A program made the translations under genes and the position numbers. From contig NZ_JBFBIK010000004.1 of NCBI RefSeq assembly GCF_040685555.1, positions 1 through 64,000 on the forward strand: 64,000 nt of DNA, in the 5' to 3' direction. Numbering within the stretch: the stretch's first letter is position 1; the number at the start of each line of letters is the position of its first letter. This document shows, one piece after another, positions 38,350-45,903 of this stretch. The DNA is from Sphaerisporangium sp040685555. Lineage in GTDB: Bacteria; Actinomycetota; Actinomycetes; Streptosporangiales; Streptosporangiaceae. The notes below the pieces were generated by a model. It had not been told where the DNA came from. It did no database searches and saw only the letters and a program-made list of their open reading frames with translations.

Positions 38350-40041
38350 ATGGACGCGACAAAGGCGGTCTTGGACACGGTGGACCGGTTCCGGCAGCGG
38401 CGCACCGCCCCGCTGGTTCTGGAGTTGGATCTGACCGAAGGGCTCAATGAGGGCCCGCCTTCCGATCCGCTCAGCGCCCTCCTCGCCATGCGCAGGACCC
38501 GTCTCGCCGACGTGCTGGAGGGCCTGCGCCGGGCGCGCAAGGATCCCCGGGTCAAGGGCCTGGTCGTCAAGCTCGGCGGACGGCCCATGGGGCTGGCCAT
38601 GGTGCAGGAGCTGCGCACCGCCATCGTTCAGCTCCGGGCCGCCGGCAAGCTGACGGTCGCCTACGCCGAGACGTTCGGCGAGTTCGGCGCGGGCACCGTG
38701 CCCTACTACCTGGCCAGCGCCTTCGAGAAGATCTACCTGCAGCCGTCGGGCGACGTCGGGCTCACCGGCATCTCGATGGAGCAGCGTTTCGTCAAGAACG
38801 CGCTCGCGAAGATCGGCGTCGACTACCAGATCGGCCAGCGGCACGAGTACAAGACCGCGGCCAACATGTTCACCCAGGACCACATGACCGAGGCGCACCG
38901 CGAGTCGGCCGCCCGCATCGCCGAGTCCGTCATCGAGCAGATCGTGGCAGGCATCTCCGAGGGGCGCGGCCTGGCCCCCGAGCGCGTCCGCGAGCTCATC
39001 GACCAGGGGCCGTTCATCGGGTCCGAGGCGCTTGAGGCGGGGCTGGTCGACCGGCTCGCCTACCGCGACGAGGTGTACGACGAGATCCGCGACGAGAGCG
39101 ACGTGCTGCTGTTCGTCTCGCGGTACGCCAAGAGCGCGCTCGCCAGGAAGCTGCCGCATCCGGGCGAGCGGGTCATCGCGCTCATCCACGGCAACGGCAT
39201 GATCCGCCTCGGCCGCAGCGGGCGCAGCCCGCTCGGCGGCGGGGGCGCGATGGGGTCCGACACGATCTGCGCCGCCTTCCGTGCCGCCCGCCGCGACGAC
39301 AACGTCAAGGCGATCGTGTTCCGCGTTGACAGCCCCGGCGGTTCGTACGTCGCCTCCGACGCCATCTGGCGCGAGGTCGTGCTCGCCCGCAAGGCCGGCA
39401 AGCCCGTGATCATCTCGATGGGCGACCTCGCGGCGTCGGGCGGATACTTCGTCTCCATGGCCGCCGACGTCATCGTCGCCCAGCCCGGCACGCTGACCGG
39501 CTCGATCGGGGTGTTCGGCGGCAAGCCTGCGGTGGGCGAGCTGCTCAGCCGCATCGGCGTCACCTCCGAGTCGGTCGACGTGGGCGCCAACTCGGGGATG
39601 TTCTCCCCGAGCCGCGCCTACTCCGAGCCCCAGTGGGCGCGGGTCAACGCCTGGCTCGACCGCATCTACGACGACTTCGTGGGCAAGGTCGCCCAGGGCC
39701 GTGGCATCGACCGCGACCGCGCCCACGAGCTGGCGCGCGGCCGAGTCTGGACGGGCGCCGACGCGTTCGGCGGCGGCCTGGTCGACGAGCTGGGCGGCCT
39801 GGAGGACGCGCTGGCGCTGGCCCGCAGCAGGGTCAACCTTCCGAAGGACGCCCCGGTGCGCTCGTACCCGCGCATGCACCCGCTCGAGCGGCTCCGCCCG
39901 CCGGACTCCAGCGACGACAAGGCCGCCGCCCTGAGCCAGGTTCGCCTGGAAGCCTGGGGCCCCCTGACCCGCCTGGCCACCGACCTGGGCCTCCCGGCCC
40001 AAGGCCCCCTCACGCTCCCCGGCTGGTGGACAATCCGCTGA
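38350..40041 (+). CDS. sppA: Signal peptide peptidase A-type Ser-Lys protease
   Basis: The 563-residue protein has the two tandem ClpP-like domains of the long (67K) SppA form. The lysine of the dyad is Lys168 in the first half (QRHEYKTAANMFTQDHMT) and the serine is Ser363 in the second half (SMGDLAASGGYFVSMAADVI). FRVDSPGGSYVASDAIWREV is the substrate-strand region. SppA degrades leftover signal peptides at the membrane. Here the protein starts MDATKAVLDTVDRFRQRRTA without a hydrophobic anchor, so it may be peripheral or cytoplasmic; no earlier start would add one. It stands alone between two copies of the CCGGTGCACCGA element. Confidence 0.9.
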   Translation: MDATKAVLDTVDRFRQRRTAPLVLELDLTEGLNEGPPSDPLSALLAMRRTRLADVLEGLRRARKDPRVKGLVVKLGGRPMGLAMVQELRTAIVQLRAAGKLTVAYAETFGEFGAGTVPYYLASAFEKIYLQPSGDVGLTGISMEQRFVKNALAKIGVDYQIGQRHEYKTAANMFTQDHMTEAHRESAARIAESVIEQIVAGISEGRGLAPERVRELIDQGPFIGSEALEAGLVDRLAYRDEVYDEIRDESDVLLFVSRYAKSALARKLPHPGERVIALIHGNGMIRLGRSGRSPLGGGGAMGSDTICAAFRAARRDDNVKAIVFRVDSPGGSYVASDAIWREVVLARKAGKPVIISMGDLAASGGYFVSMAADVIVAQPGTLTGSIGVFGGKPAVGELLSRIGVTSESVDVGANSGMFSPSRAYSEPQWARVNAWLDRIYDDFVGKVAQGRGIDRDRAHELARGRVWTGADAFGGGLVDELGGLEDALALARSRVNLPKDAPVRSYPRMHPLERLRPPDSSDDKAAALSQVRLEAWGPLTRLATDLGLPAQGPLTLPGWWTIR

Positions 40042-40083
40042 CCAGCCCGGGAACCGGTGCACCGACGAGGCCGGGCACGTGGT

Positions 40084-40102
40084 CCACAGGCGCCGCCTGT
40101 GG
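40084..40102. terminator. Hairpin terminator between convergent genes
   Basis: CCACAGGC (40084-40091) and GCCTGTGG (40095-40102) form a perfect 8-bp stem with a GCC loop, followed by TTTGG on the plus strand. It lies 42 bases after sppA and can also end the cupin transcript. Confidence 0.65.
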
Positions 40103-40117
40103 TTTGGTGCTCGCTTG

Positions 40118-40528
40118 TCACACCACCCAGGCGGGCACGAGCTTGTCCCCGTCGGGTAGTGCGCAGGTGGGCGAGACGTCGATGGGCTCGGGGGTGTACG
40201 CCCGGCAGCCGGCCGGCGCGGCGACGATCGCGGTCATGCCGGAATCCGGGTCGGAGAACACCTGCCGGGGCACGTCGGCGGGCATGACCAGGGTGTCCCC
40301 CGGCTCGATGGCCAGCTTCTCGCCGTCGAGGTCGACGGTCGCGGCTCCGGACAGGAACGTCCACACCTGCTCGGTGTCGAAGGCGTGCAGCGGGCCCGAC
40401 TGGCCGGGGCGCATCTCCACGTGCCAGACGGCCAGCCCCGCCCCTCCCTGCGTGGGCGAGGCGAAGGTGGTCATGACGGCATTGGGGGTCTCGGTCCTGC
40501 GGCTTTCCGCATGGCGGATGATGGGCAT
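40118..40528 (-). CDS. Small cupin-domain protein
   Basis: The 136-residue protein is a single cupin barrel: LAVWHVEMRPGQSGPLHAFD (with one histidine of motif 1), then QVWTFLSGAATVDLDGEKLA and GDTLVMPADVPRQVFSDPDS (motif 2, with a PADVPRQ instead of the usual PxxxxH). The set of metal ligands is reduced, so it may bind a ligand rather than catalyse. It is divergent from a MarR-type regulator with a shared 60-bp control region, and is therefore the most likely target of that regulator. Confidence 0.8.
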   Translation of the reverse strand: MPIIRHAESRRTETPNAVMTTFASPTQGGAGLAVWHVEMRPGQSGPLHAFDTEQVWTFLSGAATVDLDGEKLAIEPGDTLVMPADVPRQVFSDPDSGMTAIVAAPAGCRAYTPEPIDVSPTCALPDGDKLVPAWVV

Positions 40529-40548
40529 CTCGAACAGCTCCTATAATC

Positions 40549-40586
40549 GACAATGTGGTTGTCTATATAGTGAACGAGGTTGTCCA
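40549..40586. promoter_or_regulatory. Candidate MarR operator between cupin and marR genes
   Basis: GACAA-TGTGG-TTGTC (40549-40563) is a perfect 5-bp inverted repeat, and a further TTGTCCA copy lies at 40580-40586. TATAGT (40565-40570) would serve as a -10 box for the plus-strand gene. Binding here could repress both genes. Confidence 0.5.
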
Positions 40587-40588
40587 TC

Positions 40589-41164
40589 GTGTCAACTGAG
40601 CCCCGGCACCCCGGATCGGGGACGGCCCCCACCAGCGGCAGGGCGAAGCCCTCGCCGGACGTCGAGACGTCGCCCTCCACCGGTGACAGGGCGGCGGCCG
40701 ACCCTCCCGGGTTCGAGTTGCCCCTGCGCCTGTTCCTGGCCTTTCGCGTCCTCATCGACGAGCTGCACGCCGAGCTGGCACGCCAGGGCCACCCCGACGT
40801 ACGGCCCATGCACGGGTTCGTCATGCAGGCCATCGGCACGCGGGGCACGACGGCGGCCGAGCTGGGCCGGAGGCTCGGAGTCTCCAAGCAGGCCGCGGGC
40901 AAGACGATCGACACGCTCGAACGCATCGGCTACGTCGAGCGTGGCACCGACGCGAACGACGCCCGGCGCAAGATCGTGCGGCTCACCGAGCGCGGCGTCG
41001 ACAGCCTCGTGCGATCGGCCCATATCTTCGACAACCTCAGGGCCCGCTGGGCCGACACCCTCGGGGAGGACCGCCTCCGCGCCCTCGAATCCGACCTCCG
41101 CCTGGTAACCCCACCCGATTTCTTCCACCTGGACGTCCCCGGCTGGTTCGGCGGCTACCAGTAA
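40589..41164 (+). CDS. MarR-family transcriptional regulator
   Basis: The 191-residue protein has an unstructured N-terminal tail of about 40 residues and then the MarR winged helix: FRVLIDELHAELARQGHPDV, AAELGRRLGVSKQAAGKTID (recognition helix) and the wing RGTDANDARRKIVRLTERGV. MarR proteins usually lose DNA affinity on binding a phenolic or oxidised ligand. GTG 40589 is chosen; TTG 40580 in the same frame is possible. It is divergent from the cupin gene with an inverted repeat between them, so self-regulation and control of the cupin are likely. Confidence 0.87.
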   Translation: MSTEPRHPGSGTAPTSGRAKPSPDVETSPSTGDRAAADPPGFELPLRLFLAFRVLIDELHAELARQGHPDVRPMHGFVMQAIGTRGTTAAELGRRLGVSKQAAGKTIDTLERIGYVERGTDANDARRKIVRLTERGVDSLVRSAHIFDNLRARWADTLGEDRLRALESDLRLVTPPDFFHLDVPGWFGGYQ

Positions 41165-41288
41165 TCAGCCGGCCCAAGTGTCTGAGTGGACCCGAGCCTC
41201 TGTGATCGCTTCACGCCGAGCACGGCTCTCCGGCTCGTTATTGTGTTGGTCATGCCCGTAGCGGCACGTGAGCCGAGCCGGAACGAGA

Positions 41289-42506
41289 ATGATGACCATG
41301 AATGCGGTACCCGATCACGATTCTGAAGACCAGGCCCTTCATGGGATCGAGTGGGAGTCACTCGAAGTTCCCATGGAGTACAGCTCTACTCATACGAGCA
41401 CGGGTGTTGAGCACGAGTCGATCGACGAGATCAGCCAGCCGTTCGACCCTGAACGTATCGATGTCATCACTCGAAACCCCACGATCGACCTTCTGCTGTC
41501 CCGAATCCGAGACGACATGATCGATCTGGCACCTGACTTTCAGCGTGCGGCAGGAATCTGGAATCTGAACAACCAGAGCAAGCTGATCGAGTCGTTGCTG
41601 CTCCGCATCCCTCTGCCGACGTTCTACGCGGCGGAGAACAAGAACGGTGTATGGGTGATCGTGGACGGTATCCAACGGCTGACCACGATTGCCAGCTTCA
41701 TCGAACCCGAGAGCCTTGGTCGACGACCGCTGACCCTCCAGAACCTCACCTACCTGGGACAATACAACGGACTCAGGTTTGAGGATCTTCCCGGCCGTCT
41801 GCGGACGAGACTCCGGGAAACCGAACTCGTGGTACACCTGATCCGGCCCGGAACTCCCGAGGCAGTCAAATTCAACATCTTCACCCGGATCAATACGGGC
41901 GGCCTGCCACTCTCCCGTCAAGAGTTGCGACACGCGCTCATCCCAGGACCGGCACGCATCCTGCTGCGCGAGCTCGCGGAGTCCGTGCCGTTTCGCCGGG
42001 CGACAGATCAAAGTATCAAGTCCGAGCGCATGGACGATCGGGAGATGGTTCTGCGTTTCATCGCATTTCTCCTGATCGATGACATAGCCGCCTACGACCA
42101 CCGTGACTTCGACGGGTTCCTTCGTAGCGCCATGTCATCGATCAACGTCCTGAGCCCAGACAAGATTGACCAGATCAGGACCGATTTCCGCAGAGCCATG
42201 GACGCCTCCACGAATATCTTCGGCCAGTACGCCTTCCGCAAGCGCTCGCGTCACAATAAGCGTTGGCGTCTACCGATCAACAAGGCCCTCTTCGAGGCGA
42301 TTTCGGTGAATCTCGCGAAGCGATCGGACGAAGACCTCCACGTCCTGACCGCCCGCAGGGATAGGATCCAGGAAGGATTGTCCGGCCTACTCTTGAACGA
42401 CAGTCAGTTCGAACGCGCCATATCGGTAGGCACCGGCGATCCATCCAAAATCCGTGACCGCTTCGCGGCAGTGGACAAACTGGTCCGAGAGGTGGAAAGT
42501 GCTTGA
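41289..42506 (+). CDS. DUF262 (GmrSD N-terminal-like) protein
   Basis: About 405 residues from ATG 41289; an in-frame GTG at 41268 is possible. It carries the ParB/Srx-like nuclease fold of DUF262: LAPDFQRAAGIWNLNNQSKL, then SLLLRIPLPTFYAAENKNGV and VIVDGIQRLTTI, in which D-G-x-Q-R is the conserved nucleotide-binding motif (here with Ile). NIFTRINTGGLPLSRQELRH follows, also standard. The C-terminal DUF1524 nuclease half of GmrSD is absent. DUF262 proteins occur in defence systems, often paired with an ATPase. The next gene begins inside its stop region and is such an ATPase, truncated. Codon use is less GC-rich at third positions than in neighbours, suggesting transfer. Confidence 0.82.
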   Translation: MMTMNAVPDHDSEDQALHGIEWESLEVPMEYSSTHTSTGVEHESIDEISQPFDPERIDVITRNPTIDLLLSRIRDDMIDLAPDFQRAAGIWNLNNQSKLIESLLLRIPLPTFYAAENKNGVWVIVDGIQRLTTIASFIEPESLGRRPLTLQNLTYLGQYNGLRFEDLPGRLRTRLRETELVVHLIRPGTPEAVKFNIFTRINTGGLPLSRQELRHALIPGPARILLRELAESVPFRRATDQSIKSERMDDREMVLRFIAFLLIDDIAAYDHRDFDGFLRSAMSSINVLSPDKIDQIRTDFRRAMDASTNIFGQYAFRKRSRHNKRWRLPINKALFEAISVNLAKRSDEDLHVLTARRDRIQEGLSGLLLNDSQFERAISVGTGDPSKIRDRFAAVDKLVREVESA

Positions 42507-42540
42507 TTCGCTCGGTGTGACCAACTTCAAGGCGTTCGCT
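42499..42540 (+). pseudogene. AAA/SMC-like ATPase, only the first 14 codons left
   Basis: A GTG start overlapping the DUF262 stop opens with LDSLGVTNFKAFA. This is the usual beginning of AAA ATPases of the DUF3696/OLD-like group (xLxxLxVxNFKAF). After the 14th codon the likeness ends and the sequence runs into a terminator hairpin; the Walker A motif that should follow within about 30 residues is missing. The gene was therefore cut off by a deletion whose right end lies about 15 bp before the terminator of the ahpD-like gene. Confidence 0.65.
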
Positions 42541-42555
42541 CGCGGTACGCGGCGA

Positions 42556-42590
42556 GGGCCCGCACCGGCACCCGACGTCGGTGCGGGCCC
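42556..42590. terminator. Hairpin terminator of the AhpD-like gene
   Basis: GGGCCCGCACCG (42556-42567) and CGGTGCGGGCCC (42579-42590) form a perfect 12-bp stem with an 11-nt loop. It lies just past the stop of the minus-strand gene. The core GGGCCCGCACC stem is used again in the terminator at 49256-49290. Confidence 0.75.
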
Positions 42591-42605
42591 ATCAACGGTC
42601 AGCGG

Positions 42606-43061
42606 TCAGCGGTGGGAGCCGGCGACTGAGCGGATCGTGACGTTGATGCGGTTCCAGGCGTTGATCTGGGCGATGGCCATGACCAGAATGGCCAGCGACT
42701 CCTCGTCGTAGTGGTCGGCCGCCTCGTCCCACACCTCGTCGGGCACGCCGTGCTCACTGTCGGCGATCCGGGTGGCCGCCTCGGTCAGCGCCAGCGCCGC
42801 CCGCTCCTTAGGGGTGAAGTACGGCGACTCCCGCCAGGCCGCCACCGCGAAGAGGCGCTCGTCGGTCTCACCCGCCTTCTTGGCATCGTGGTTGTGCATG
42901 TCCAGGCAGAACCCGCACCCGTTGATCTGGCTGGCCCGTATCTTGACCAGCTCCAGCGTGGTCTTCGGAACGCCGCCACGCCCCACGAAGGCCTCCACGG
43001 CCTGCATCGCCCGGTAGCCCTCGGCAGCGATCTTCGGCATGCCGTCAATCCTTGCCTGCAT
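42606..43061 (-). CDS. AhpD-like carboxymuconolactone decarboxylase family protein
   Basis: The 151-residue protein is of the AhpD/CMD fold with the thiol motif CGFC within INGCGFCLDMHNHDAKKAGE, and AWRESPYFTPKERAALALTE plus MAIAQINAWNRINV at the C-terminal side. CxxC with the following HxxxA are the peroxidase residues of AhpD-like enzymes, so thiol peroxidase activity is plausible. The upstream region carries a motif (43165-43186) also found before the adjacent rrf2 gene, so the Rrf2 protein probably controls it. Confidence 0.88.
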   Translation of the reverse strand: MQARIDGMPKIAAEGYRAMQAVEAFVGRGGVPKTTLELVKIRASQINGCGFCLDMHNHDAKKAGETDERLFAVAAWRESPYFTPKERAALALTEAATRIADSEHGVPDEVWDEAADHYDEESLAILVMAIAQINAWNRINVTIRSVAGSHR

Positions 43062-43164
43062 CGCGTCTCTCCAGTTCAGTCAGTACGGCGTGCGCCGCAC
43101 ATACGTGCGTCGTCAGTTCTTGATTCGTCCCGGCCCCCTCACTCAAGCGGCGGGCGGCCTCATT

Positions 43165-43186
43165 AATCTAGATACTCAACATCCAG
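43165..43186. promoter_or_regulatory. Candidate Rrf2 binding site upstream of the AhpD-like gene
   Basis: AATCTAGATACT followed by CAAC and ATCCAG. The same 12-mer start and the same ATCCAG end, with equal spacing, occur at 43714-43735 before the rrf2 gene. It lies about 105 bases upstream of the ahpD-like start and overlaps a possible -10 box on the minus strand. Confidence 0.6.
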
Positions 43187-43230
43187 TTTCTCCTTCCACG
43201 TCCGCGCGAGAGGTCCTCGCGTTCAAATGA

Positions 43231-43707
43231 TCAGCCGCGCGCGTACCAGCGCCGGATGCTGTCGCCCAGGTTGGGCGCGTGGCGATCGGCGTTCGCCCGC
43301 ACGTCGGCCAGGGTCTGCGCGGTCAGCGCCCGTCGCCATGCCATCTCGGCCTTGCGCATGGCGGTCGTGACCGCGCACGGAACGCGCAACTGCCGCTCGG
43401 GCGTCTCCGCCCCCATCCCGCGCCGCCGGATCTCCATGCAGTGGAAGGCCTCGTCGGAACCCTCGATCGCCGTCACGACGTCCATGAGCGTGATCTTGTC
43501 GAGCGGCCTGGCGAGCTGGAAACCGCCCCTCACTCCGGCCGTCGACGTGAGGATCCCGGCCCTGACCAGCGCCTGGAGTTGCTTGTTGAGGTAGGCGGGG
43601 GGCAGCTCGTAGCTCGCCGCGAGCTTCGCCGTCGGCACCGGCCTGTCCTCACCGAGCCAGTCGAGGGTCAGACAGCAGTGCATCGCCCACTCGACACCCT
43701 CACTCAT
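43231..43707 (-). CDS. Rrf2-family transcriptional regulator
   Basis: The 158-residue protein has an N-terminal winged helix (GVEWAMHCCLTLDWLGEDRP; LAASYELPPAYLNKQLQALV; RAGILTSTAGVRGGFQLARP) with the Rrf2 signature GxxGGFxLARP. Cysteines at CC (near residue 11), HCMEI and VPCAV are spread unlike the three close cysteines of IscR, so a Fe-S cluster is possible but not shown; redox sensing through thiols is an alternative. ATG 43707 is chosen; GTG 43713 is in frame. A TAGTAT -10 box at 43722-43727 gives a very short leader. It likely controls itself and the AhpD-like peroxidase. Confidence 0.87.
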   Translation of the reverse strand: MSEGVEWAMHCCLTLDWLGEDRPVPTAKLAASYELPPAYLNKQLQALVRAGILTSTAGVRGGFQLARPLDKITLMDVVTAIEGSDEAFHCMEIRRRGMGAETPERQLRVPCAVTTAMRKAEMAWRRALTAQTLADVRANADRHAPNLGDSIRRWYARG

Positions 43708-43713
43708 CCGCAC

Positions 43714-43735
43714 AATCTAGATACTACATATCCAG
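43714..43735. promoter_or_regulatory. Candidate Rrf2 autoregulatory site
   Basis: AATCTAGATACT followed by ACAT and ATCCAG, containing GATA-CTACA-TATC as inverted repeat. It overlaps the -10 box and probable transcription start of the rrf2 gene and matches the site upstream of the AhpD-like gene at 18 of 22 positions or better. Confidence 0.6.
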
Positions 43736-43764
43736 GATCCCTGGCACCATCGCGGGGCGACACA

Positions 43765-44658
43765 CTAGGCGCCGGCAGGCTCCTGAGTGGAGCGCGGTCG
43801 CGCGTTGGTCGGCAGGCGCACGGTACGGAGGAACGCCGGCAGGAGCCACGGGCGGCGGCCCCATACGGCCAGCTTGCCGGTGGCCACGGCGCGCGTCCTT
43901 CCGATCCGGCCGAACAGCAGGAGGTTGAGCGCGGCCGGATCGAAGTACAGGTGGACGTCGGTGTCCCGGCCGGGCGCTTCGCTCGAAACCCGTCCACCGC
44001 GCAGGACCAGCGTCACCGGGGTCGTGTACCTGGAGTGGAACTGGACGGCGATGCGCCGGTCCAGGGCAGGCTCCCCCGTGTCCAGCAGCCGCCCGACATC
44101 CTGCTGGATCATCCCGACGAGGAACAGATCGAAGAAGAGCGCGGCCTCTCGCGGCGGCATCACCCAGCGCGTCCGCGTCGCGGAGGCGATGTCCCATCCG
44201 TGGACGAGCAGCTCGTTGACCAGATGGGCGAGCACCCCGGCGAGAGGAACCCGGGAGTCGCCGAGCCAGACGACCGGCCGCGCCGGGTCGAGGCCCTCGG
44301 TCACCCGCAGGATCTCGCCGATGTAGGTCCGCAGCAGATGGGCCAGCGTCCGCGGATCCCGCTCGGGGAAGAGCTCCAGCGCCACGTCGTTGACATCGCT
44401 GACGGTGTCCACGGTGGTCGCCAGCAGCGCACCCTCAAGGGTGGGGAACGGATGGGGGCCGTCGTCGAACCTGAGCATGTGGCTGTACCACCGGGTGATG
44501 GAGGCCACGTGGGCGGCGCTCTCTACGACGGTCCAGTCCCGAGTCGCCTTGGCGTGCGGCTCGCGGGCGGAGGACACCATCTCGGCGAACCGGTCACCGG
44601 CTTCCCTGAGAGAAGTGCGTACCGCTTCCCACTGGCCTCGCGTGATGGGTGTGACCAC
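43765..44658 (-). CDS. Mycothiol-dependent maleylpyruvate isomerase-like protein
   Basis: The 297-residue protein has the DinB/MDMPI N-terminal four-helix domain (AVRTSLREAGDRFAEMVSSA; WTVVESAAHVASITRWYSHM, whose histidine is a metal ligand; LAHLVNELLVHGWDIASATR, with the second ligand pair). A sterol-carrier-like C-terminal domain follows (VQFHSRYTTPVTLVLRGGRV; DVHLYFDPAALNLLLFGRIG). Such enzymes use mycothiol for isomerisation or conjugation. GTG 44658 is chosen because GGAGGG lies 4 nt upstream; the frame is open to 44688. No partner gene indicates its substrate. Confidence 0.82.
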   Translation of the reverse strand: MVTPITRGQWEAVRTSLREAGDRFAEMVSSAREPHAKATRDWTVVESAAHVASITRWYSHMLRFDDGPHPFPTLEGALLATTVDTVSDVNDVALELFPERDPRTLAHLLRTYIGEILRVTEGLDPARPVVWLGDSRVPLAGVLAHLVNELLVHGWDIASATRTRWVMPPREAALFFDLFLVGMIQQDVGRLLDTGEPALDRRIAVQFHSRYTTPVTLVLRGGRVSSEAPGRDTDVHLYFDPAALNLLLFGRIGRTRAVATGKLAVWGRRPWLLPAFLRTVRLPTNARPRSTQEPAGA

Positions 44659-44832
44659 TTTCCCTCCACGGAACCTTCTCAAGACCACGGCGGGACACGT
44701 CGCCGCCGACCCCGGCCGCCGCCCGGCAACGCGCTCCCGCCCGCGCCGCCGCGGGGCCGTACTCGGAACACGGCCAAGCTAACACCCGGTCACCAAGCCA
44801 TGGTTCTTCTCACGTGCGCTCCGCACAGCGGG

Positions 44833-45312
44833 TCAGTTGACGGGACGGTAGCGACCGCGCATCCGTACGAGGGGTGGGAGCGAGGGGTCGACGTAGTCGA
44901 CGTCGAGGACCTGGGCGAGGAACAGGGTGTGGTCTCCGGCGGGGACGACCCGGGCGGTCTCGGCCTCCAGCGCGGCCACTCCCCCGTCGACGATGAACGC
45001 CTCGGTGTGGGCGCCACGATGATGCGGCGTTCCGGCCAGCAGCAGGCGTGCGCTGGGACGGCCCGGTGTCGCGAACCGGCTGGCTATCACGGCCTGGCCG
45101 CCGGACAGGAGGCTCGCCGCCCACCGGTCCTCGCGGAGCAGTACTTCACAGAGGTAGCCGGAGGAGATGAGGCTCAGCATGACCATCGGCGGATCGGCCG
45201 ACAGGGAGGAGAAGGTGGTGACCGTCGTGCCGATGTCGTCGCGCTCATCGTGCACGGTGACCACGGCCACCCCCGCGACGAGCTGCCGCATCGCCTCCGT
45301 GAACTCGTTCAT
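44833..45312 (-). CDS. Flavin reductase-like (FMN-binding split barrel) protein
   Basis: The 159-residue protein has the flavin reductase fold: MRQLVAGVAVVTVHDERDDI, then GTTVTTFSSLSADPPMVMLS with the TxSSLSxxPPxV flavin motif, and GDHTLFLAQVLDVDYVDPSL near the end. It would supply reduced flavin to a two-component monooxygenase using NAD(P)H. No monooxygenase gene lies next to it, so the partner is elsewhere. In steroid degraders HsaB has this build, but nothing here proves that role. ATG 45312 is chosen since homology begins there. Confidence 0.85.
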   Translation of the reverse strand: MNEFTEAMRQLVAGVAVVTVHDERDDIGTTVTTFSSLSADPPMVMLSLISSGYLCEVLLREDRWAASLLSGGQAVIASRFATPGRPSARLLLAGTPHHRGAHTEAFIVDGGVAALEAETARVVPAGDHTLFLAQVLDVDYVDPSLPPLVRMRGRYRPVN

Positions 45313-45543
45313 GGCCCCAACACCTACCACCGATCACCCCAGCGTGCCGACTCGCCTCCGGACCGTGGATCGGGTCGTACAGAACAGCCTCATGCCAGGA
45401 AGTCCGAAGCTACGTGCTCGGGGATGTTCTCTACTGAGGTAGGTCAGGTCGCCACAGAGCTGGAGTCGATGCGCCGAGGGCTCCAAAGCTTGCTCAGTCG
45501 ATAGCGTTTCCGCCATCGACTGAGTCGCTGTGAGGTCCGAAAG

Positions 45544-45903
45544 TCAACCTGCCCTGAGGAACTGCTCGAAGGCTTCTCGAGCCAGTGCGGAGACCGTCTT
45601 GCCCTCTTTCTCGGCGCGCGCCTTCGCGCGTTCGCGCAATTCCTCGGGTACCCGGAACGAGACCTTTGGTGAGTGCGTGCCCTCGCCCGTCAGTGACGGA
45701 CGACCGCCACGACCGGTCGGTACGGGCACACGACCCTCGTCGATCGCCCGGTGAACGTCAGCGATCGCATCAACAACATACTCGTCGGTGATCCGGTTGC
45801 CCTTGCTGTCGTAGATCTCTTCGAAGTCACTGTCTATTTCGGAGTCGTGGTCCAGGACCAGTTCCATGTCTTCGGGTGGCCAGGCTGCCTCGTGCTCGGT
45901 CAT
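45544..45903 (-). CDS. Antitoxin with C-terminal ribbon-helix-helix domain
   Basis: The 119-residue protein is acidic in its first half (MELVLDHDSEIDSDFEEIYD) and ends with a ribbon-helix-helix segment (PKVSFRVPEELRERAKARAE; KTVSALAREAFEQFLRAG). The acidic part would cover the toxin and the RHH part bind the operator. Its ATG overlaps the stop of the upstream toxin gene as ATGA, so both are coupled. Order toxin then antitoxin is as in BrnTA. Confidence 0.75.
   Translation of the reverse strand: MTEHEAAWPPEDMELVLDHDSEIDSDFEEIYDSKGNRITDEYVVDAIADVHRAIDEGRVPVPTGRGGRPSLTGEGTHSPKVSFRVPEELRERAKARAEKEGKTVSALAREAFEQFLRAG

Noticed and set aside
44833..45312. Calling the flavin reductase hsaB
   Set aside because: Fold is right, but no hsaA or other ring-cleavage gene is near, and general flavin reductases look the same.
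45334..45516. Minus-strand frame of 60 codons
   Set aside because: No ribosome site, no family likeness and it lies in a typical intergenic gap.
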